From: Timema cristinae
Lineage: Eukaryota > Arthropoda > Insecta > Phasmatodea > Timematidae
DNA: 64,000 nucleotides
Direction of reading: 5' to 3'
Assembly (NCBI GenBank): GCA_039000515.1
Contig: JBCFYV010000012.1
Location: 116,419,349 to 116,483,348, forward strand
Position 1 is the first letter of the stretch, and each line of letters opens with the position of its first letter. Positions 57,771 to 64,000 of this stretch are shown here, one piece after another. The notes beneath the pieces were generated by a model. That model was not told the DNA's origin. It ran no database searches and saw only the letters and a program-made list of their open reading frames with translations. The position numbers and the translations under genes were made by a program.

Positions 57771-58010
57771 ACAAAATATAAAATGTTATTACACACACAC
57801 ACCCGTGAATTTAGACCATTCGTTCAAAGTCGCGCGTAAAAAAAACTAAAAAACAAAACATGGTTTACTAAAAGTTTGTCTCCCTCTGCTATTTCTCTCG
57901 CTCTCACAGCGACATACGCGGACCTCATCACTTCTTGAACACGTCGGAAACATTACTTCTGGATTAAAAACACTTGTTTAAAACTGTCATAAAGAAATTG
58001 CTCGTAACAA

Positions 58011-58040
58011 GCACACACACACACACACACACACACACAG
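58011..58040. repeat. (CA)n microsatellite
   Basis: About 30 bp of CA. Confidence 0.92.
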
Positions 58041-58670
58041 GCGTACAGAGACCGACACAAACAAACAAACACACATAAAAATTAAAATTATAATAAAACA
58101 AAACATCTACATAACCACTTACCTGTGTAGGCCTATCTATATATGTTAAAAAATAATCTTTGTAACCCTGTTTACTTTGTTCATGTTGAGGTTTTTTTTT
58201 TTACTAAGGGTATATCCTCCCCTCCTTCCCCACGACCCATTTTCAAAACAATACTCATAGACCCAGACTGAGAAGGTTTTTTTCCCCTTTTTTTAACAGT
58301 GATGTATAAAAATGGTAACATTGTGTGTGTATGTGTACAGAGTTGTGTGAAGTGATAGCATGAAGGCGCTTCAAGGAATGAGTGTGTGATAACAAAAGAG
58401 ATGGTTGCGTTGAGGTGAATTGAAATGGAGGAAGGGTGGAGGGGAGGGTGCGTACCTTGCAAACAATTATTGGGAGTGGCAGTGGGCAACAGAGCGAATT
58501 ATGAACCCACCAGTTAACGTGAAACTAAATGTACTGAAATGTTTGAAACCTTCTTGTGTAAACTAATGGAGATACACAAGAGCTTGTACAGTACTCTGCA
58601 CCCTGAGGGGGACTGTACACTATTATCTAAAAACAACTAGACCTCTTTCCTTCGTCATTATTTAGATAAC
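58041..58670. other. Intergenic DNA, no gene seen
   Basis: The minus frame 58181-58489 (102 aa) lies in pyrimidine-biased sequence and shows no domain. Confidence 0.35.
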
Positions 58671-58671
58671 C

Positions 58672-59343
58672 CGCTTCAGTGGCCGAATGGTCAAAGGCGT
58701 CAATATCGTGTTAAGGGTAAGGACACACTGGAGCGTGCGAGCGCTCGAACCGGTACAGTATAGTTTACAGGCGCTAGGCAATATTATTGTTTGTTGGTCC
58801 ATTGAGTTCTGGGAAAACTTGTCATTTTGACGTGATATTTGACATTTTTTAGAATTATCGATAGATTTAGCACACTTGCTACTAAAGTCTAACTTATTTG
58901 GTAATATCAAAAACTATATATATATATATATAACTGATATGTTAAAATACTTCAATATCATAATCAAAGTATGCCTTTACAAATAAGAATCACCATTAGT
59001 ATGGAGAGAGGATGAGAAAACCACAACAATAAATCACTTGTCAAAAACCACCCTCAGTTCACTGAGCCAGGATTCTACCCTTTGCCTCATTGTCAACAAC
59101 TATCGAGAGCTATCTGCTAATCACTCACTCGCACGCTTGCCAGCCTGGCCTGTAGATGACGGGGAGATCGGGTTCGAGTCCTGGTTAGGTCTACTGACTG
59201 TGGTTTATCCTATGTGGCTTCCCACTCTTCTTCCACTGAAATGCGGCTCGACTACCTCTGAAATATTTCCTTTCTCACCCCTAGCCCATTAGCGTAATCA
59301 TTGTGTGTATAACCTGAGCAGGCAGTGGAAGACGCGGGGATAG
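58672..59343 (+). repeat. SINE type B split by a ~430-bp insertion
   Basis: Head 'cccgcttcagtggccgaatg' at 58672-58715, then unrelated DNA, then 'gatgacggggagatcgggtt' at 59156 and the rest of type B to 'gcagtggaagacgcgggg'. The insert starts 'aaggacacactggagcgtgc' and ends 'actcgcacgcttgccagcct', which are roughly inverted, so it may be a small DNA transposon. It also holds a diverged SINE-like 'accaccctcagttcactgag' at 59047. Confidence 0.65.
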
Positions 59344-59469
59344 AAACAAAATGGTGGTTATCTCGGGGATACTTTACTATCCAATTTTGATTTACAAGAG
59401 GAGAAATAACTTATCTTTGTAAGGTTGTTAGACAACTCTTTTATAAAACTAATGAGTTTATGAACAAGC

Positions 59470-59806
59470 GAATTTTATGTCAATACTCGCTTTGCTCATT
59501 GGGGGCTCCGCCCCCCAAACCCCTAGTGGGTTTTCTTTGCAAGTGGATGTAAACTAATGTAATTCTAGAACCGTGTTTTGATAGGTCTTACCGGTTAGCC
59601 ACAAGAGACCTCCAAAGAAAGGTCCGCACCTACTTTAAATTTGCTCCGACATTTTGCATTTTTTTCGGGGGTTAAATTTTTTTTTAACGTTTTTGAATTT
59701 TCTTGTCGGTCACAGGATAGAAGCTATAAGTTTGCCAAATTTCAAGTTTCTAGCTCATCTGGAAGTGGGTAAACATTGATGTCAGTGAGTGAGTCACCCG
59801 TATATA
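59470..59806 (-). repeat. Dispersed repeat D2, copy 2
   Basis: Inverted relative of 44745-45125: 'gggggctccgccccccaaac', 'gagacctccaaagaaaggtc', 'ctcatctggaagtgggt'. Confidence 0.7.
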
Positions 59807-59824
59807 TAGTAATTAGTATATATT

Positions 59825-60068
59825 TAGCACCGCGTCTTACTACCCTTTCGGGTTATACGCATTAAGTACTAATTACGCTAATGGATTAGGAATTGGGGAG
59901 GGTGAATTAGAGGAAGTGAAACTGTTTTTGCGTGGAGGGAGAGTGGAAAACCATTTAGGAAAAACCACCCCCAGTTCACCCAACCGAGATTCGAACCTCG
60001 ATCTCCCCGTCCTCAGCAGTCGAGCTCAATACGACTAGCGCGTTAGCCAACTACGCCACCGAGGCGGG
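59825..60068 (-). repeat. tRNA-derived SINE, type C
   Basis: Full length from 'tagcaccgcgtcttactacc' to 'ctacgccaccgaggcggg'. Perfect 12-bp target duplication 'tagtaattagta' at 59807-59818 and 60069-60080, right at the edge of repeat D2. Confidence 0.96.
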
Positions 60069-60264
60069 TAGTAATTAGTAGTATATAACTTTACGAAGGT
60101 CAGGGAAATTGATTGTTACGCTTTCTGGCGGACAGAAATGTTCTGTAATGATGTGTATATGGACCCGTCCGTACGGTGCATTTTGCTTAGACCCAATTTC
60201 TTACCTCCCTCAGTGCTTATCCACGTACACTCAGTCTACCTTGTGAGGTGAACATACAATTTAA

Positions 60265-60296
<32 letters not shown>

Positions 60297-60579
60297 CATC
60301 ATCACCACGTCTTACTACCCGTTCGGGTTATACGCACTTACACTAATGTGTAATGGTAGGGTGATTGTGAGATGACATGGAGGACCTACAGTTTAACGTG
60401 GGATCCGAACCACGGTGGAGGCCTGACATTCCCCACATTCACAAGTTGTGATTAATACACGTCTTGTCAGAGGTGTAGGAAGGGTTTGGTAATCAGATAA
60501 ATCTGTGCCGGGACCGAGGATTGAACCCCGGACGCTAACACAGAAGTCCGACACCTTACCTCTAGACCACCAGGTCACC
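60265..60579 (-). repeat. tRNA-derived SINE, type A (long subfamily), with (TTA)n
   Basis: Simple repeat, tail 'caccacgtcttactacccgt', body and head to 'accaccaggtcacc'. 'tacaatttaaa' on both sides is an 11-bp target duplication. Confidence 0.95.
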
Positions 60580-61264
60580 CTCTACAATTTAAAAATGTCC
60601 GGAGAGTAGGACCATGAATCTAACACTGCACCACGTCTTACTACTGTGTACGTGGAAAGGGAACAAGTGTGCGGTGGAGGGGGAGGGGGGATCAGTAGCA
60701 GCAATACATGAAATAATAAGTTTTAACACACTAAAAAGTGATATGACACATGATCTGGCAGTAACATATAAGTGACATATAAGTGACGATACTCACCGTG
60801 TGACTTAAAGCGCACAGGAATGATTTAGCTGCAATTTATATAATAGACCCTAATAAAGTTTGCCTCTATTATGAAGATACTTTGCCATTATTGAATTGAG
60901 TTAATGTTATTAGATACAATAATAATGATCATGGTATATGACGCTTTGGGCGCATAATTTTTGTGCGAGCAAATATATAAAAAAAAAATTGGGGGAGGCT
61001 TTCAAGATTTTCTAAGAATTATTTATAAAAAAAAATTTCAGTCTTCTTACAAAACGAGTAAAGAAACATTTCATTTAATACTAAGAAATTGGGTTTCGAA
61101 AACAAGTTACAAATTTTAGGACGTGTGGTTGATTCACTCTGGAAGAACGTCTTTTAATAACGTTAAAACAAATGTCCTGAGAATTAAATGAACTAACTTG
61201 TCCGTAACATGTGACAATAAGTGGAGAATGTGACGTGACGTGTGTTAAGTCATCCCTTCAGTGG
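60580..61264. other. AT-rich DNA, no gene seen
   Basis: A 16-bp SINE tail scrap 'caccacgtcttactac' at about 60630. 'agtgacatataagtgac' is a small direct repeat near 60770. Confidence 0.35.
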
Positions 61265-61272
61265 GCGCTAAC

Positions 61273-61630
61273 CTAGGCTGTGGCGAGCTAACAATTTCAG
61301 GGGGGGTTGGGTGGGCACATCCCCCAATTGCTGGAAACTAGAAAGAATTCTAAATGATAAACAGTTATAGACGTCCTCTGAAGTGTTTTTTTTTTCATGG
61401 TAAAATAACCCCCAAAATGTCGAAGGCTAGGAATTTTTTTAAATATTTAACACCTCTTAAAAGATCTCTGAAATGCTTTTTATGGTAACACAACCCCCTA
61501 ATTGGTATTTGTATCTTAATTTTGATATTGTTTGAACCATAAATAAAGTCATATATATTTTGTTCATAAAATTTCGCGGGGGGTTTGGACCCCCCCCCCT
61601 CCCCCCCCCCCCCTCACGGCTACTGCCTTG
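61273..61630. mobile_element. hAT-type MITE, family M1, copy 2
   Basis: Right end 'ggctactgccttg' is the complement of the M1 left end; the left end is decayed ('ctaggctgtggc'). Flanks 'gcgctaac' (61265-61272) and 'gcgctgac' (61631-61638) agree at 7 of 8 bases. Interior shares 'ttaattttgatattgttt' and 'ataaataaagtcat' with 10153-10360. A poly-C tract lies near the right end. Confidence 0.75.
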
Positions 61631-62263
61631 GCGCTGACTCATTAACTTACCTTGGTTTAACCTGAAGATGCATGTTAGATGCCACATCCCGTGTCAGATC
61701 ACATGTGACAGTCATTTGGGGGGAAGCTCCCTCTAGCACACAGCGGTTTGTCTGATCTGCTCTGTTTTAGAAAGTACACACCGCTTCCTGAATGCTGGAG
61801 GGGTGCATGATAATTTGACACCTCCCTTCCGGAGACGTGCCAGGTATCAGGGTTTGATTCCCTGTACTAAGATGTTGCTCCTCAAGGGCACCCAGGTATA
61901 CTGAAGTCACGATTCCCGGTCAAGTGTACATTTATCCTATTAGTGTAATTAGTCACAGGATATAATCAAGGAACAACTGCAAATGTCTCGTTTTTTTAAA
62001 TATCTCACATGTACATTTACATTATATAGGCCTACCAATTCGTATAATTTCCTAATTAAACTATATTCTCGATACTGAACCTCCCACACTACGCTGATGT
62101 ACTAGAACGAGGCTCAACGTACGGAATCCTCCTCTGACGAGGGTTGACGAGTCTCCTCGGTGTTTCTGACTCTCGACGATGAACTCTGCAGAGGGTACAG
62201 CTGCAGATGTTTCTGGGGAAGCTTTGTGCTTACCGCGTTCTGAAAAGCTTGTGTTTCCTCTAT
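61631..62263. other. Intergenic DNA, no gene seen
   Basis: GC-richer than average after 61800. Nothing recognised. Confidence 0.35.
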
Positions 62264-62389
62264 TTACTCACCAGACGATGAGCTGTCCTCTGCCCCTGAT
62301 CCCCACTGTTCACTTCCTGCTCCTGTTCCCGCCCTGTCTGCTGTGTACTCATCTTGAGGGAGGGCAACTCTCACACCCACCTCGTGGGA

Positions 62390-63740
62390 CCAGGGGGGAT
62401 ACAGGCTGATGTGACCTCCCCTCGGCCCTGTCCCTGACCACTCGACCAAGGGGGATCCAGGATGATGTGACCTCCCCCTCGGCCCTGTCCCTGACCACTC
62501 GACCAAGGGGGATCCAGGCTGATGTGACCTCCCCCTCGGCCCTGTCTCTGACCACTCGACCAAGGGGTATCCAGGCTGATGTGACCTCTCCCTCGGCCCT
62601 GTCCCTGACCACTCGACCAGGAGGGACCCAGGCTGATGTGACCTCTCCCTCGGCCCTGTCCCTGACCACTCGACCAGGAGGGATCCAGGCTGATGTGACC
62701 TCCCCTTGGCCCTGTCCCTGACCACTCGACCAGGAGGGACCCAGGCTGATGTGACCTTCCCCTCGGCCCTGTCCCTGACCACTCGACCAAGGGGGATCCA
62801 GGCTGATGTGACCTCCCACTCGGCCCTGTCCCTGACCACTCGACCAAGGGGGATACAGGCTGATGTGACCTCTCCCTCGGCCCTGTCCCTGACCACTCGA
62901 CCAAGGGGGATACAGGCTGATGTGACCTCTCCCTCGGCCCTGTCCCTGACCACTAGACCAAGGGGGATACAGGCTGATGTGACCTCTCCCTCGGCCCTGT
63001 CCCTGACCACTCGACCAGAGGGGATCCAGGCTGATATGACCTCTCCCTCGGCCCTGTCCCTGACCACTCGACCAAGGGGGATACAGGCTGATGTGACCTC
63101 TCCCTCGGCCCTGTCCCTGACCACTCGACCAGGAGGGATCCAGGCTGATGTGACCTCCCCTCGGCCCTGTCCCTGACCACTCGACCAAGGGGGATACAGG
63201 CTGATGTGACCTCCCCTCGGCCCTGTCCCTGACCACTAGACCAAGGGGGATACAGGCTGATGTGACCTCTCCCTCGGCCCTGTCCCTGACCACTCGACCA
63301 AGGGGGATACAGGCTGATGTGACCTCTCCCTCGGCCCTGTCCCTGACCACTAGACCAAGGGGGATAGCAGGCTTGACGTTGACCTCTCCCTCGGCGGCCT
63401 CGTTCCCTGACCACTCGACCAAGGGGGATACAGGCTGATGTGACCTCCCCTCGGCCCTGTCCCTGACCACTCGACCAAGGGGGATCCAGGCTGATGTGAC
63501 CTACCACTCGGCCCCTGCCCTGGACCAACTAGACCAAGGGGGATACAGGCTGATGTGACCTCTCCCTCGGCCCTGTCCCTGACCACTCGACCAAGGGGGA
63601 TACAGGCTGATGTGACCTCCCCCTCGGCCCTGTCCCTGACCACTAGACCAAGGGGGATACAGGCTGATGTGACCTCTCCCTCGGCCCTGTCCCTGACCAC
63701 TCGACCAAGGGGGATACAGGCTGATGTGGCCTCCAAACGT
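62390..63740. repeat. 57-bp minisatellite, ~23 units
   Basis: Units of 'gaccaagggggatacaggct', 'gatgtgacctctccctcgg' and 'ccctgtccctgaccactc'. Variants with 'ggagggatccagg' cluster at 62600-62760. Since 57 is a multiple of three, open frames of up to 373 aa arise on the minus strand (19-residue repeats with VVRDRAEGEVTS) and shorter ones on +. 56- and 55-bp units break them. Two minus frames are equally open, so coding is unlikely. Confidence 0.94.
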
Positions 63741-64000
63741 TTCCTCGCTAGATAATAGCTCATTTCATTAAGTAATGACGAGGACACGTGATTCAATTAC
63801 AAGAAGCAAAGTGGTCAGCAAAATAGAGACGGTTTTGTTTCGGTAACTCAACCAACTAGCCATCAAGTGGCATCCGAATATCACACCCCCTCCCCCCTCC
63901 TCCCCGCATAAAGCCCTCAGGATGAGTACCGTTCACTTTGAAGGCTCGCTCTGCCTGATAGAAATTTGACACTTCCTGTGGCCAGGGCCAATATGTGTGT
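63741..64000. other. Intergenic DNA at the window end
   Basis: C-rich stretch at 63885-63905. No gene recognised. Confidence 0.35.

Noticed and set aside
62349..63470. 373-aa minus-strand open frame
   Set aside because: It is a 57-bp repeat read in one of several equally open frames; unit variation and 55-56 bp units break the others. No domain or gene context.

Overview
This is a window of animal nuclear DNA with no recognisable intact host protein-coding gene. It is AT-rich and made mostly of transposon remnants, tRNA-derived SINEs, small terminal-inverted-repeat (TIR) elements and minisatellites. The SINEs carry pol III boxes. The LINE tail, a PIF/Harbinger element with a Myb/SANT gene, a Tc1/mariner-like transposase with a long D-to-E spacing and a Helitron-like repeat are all types common in arthropods, especially insects. 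I infer an arthropod, probably an insect, but the species cannot be told. A 100-base N gap lies at 23901-24000.

Layout. 0-15 kb: diverged SINEs, three minisatellites (31, 79 and 27 bp units), a Helitron-like repeat (7389-7848), two hAT-type MITEs with 8-bp target duplications (10153-10360; 13266-13838), a U1 snRNA-like sequence (12080-12240) and a 45-bp minisatellite (13998-15160). 15.3-21.8 kb: a ~6.5-kb PIF/Harbinger element with matching ends. It carries a spliced Myb/SANT-like gene on + that is still open, and a decayed transposase on - pointing towards it. 22.1-23.5 kb: a frameshifted Tc1/mariner-like transposase pseudogene. 24-35 kb: MITEs, SINEs, a LINE 3' remnant (31659-32118) and an intact-looking tRNA-Trp(CCA) at 33571-33642. 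35-50 kb: SINEs, a foldback element, a 27-30 bp minisatellite, and a LINE 3' end whose C-terminal codons have expanded into a ~46-bp tandem array. 50-64 kb: more SINEs, a transposon-type coding fragment, a 31-bp minisatellite of ~1.8 kb, a second member of a hAT MITE family and a 57-bp minisatellite.

Relations. Three SINE types (A, B, C) have different or diverged tRNA-like heads but the same 3' tail of about 35 bp, usually followed by (TAA)n. Several have 11-12 bp target-site duplications, as expected for LINE machinery. A copy of that tail, itself tandemly repeated, lies directly behind the stop codon of the LINE remnant at 47.2-48.5 kb, which makes that LINE a candidate mobilising partner. 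Most long open frames here are by-products of minisatellites whose unit is a multiple of three. All coordinates of repeats are by eye and good to a few bases at best.
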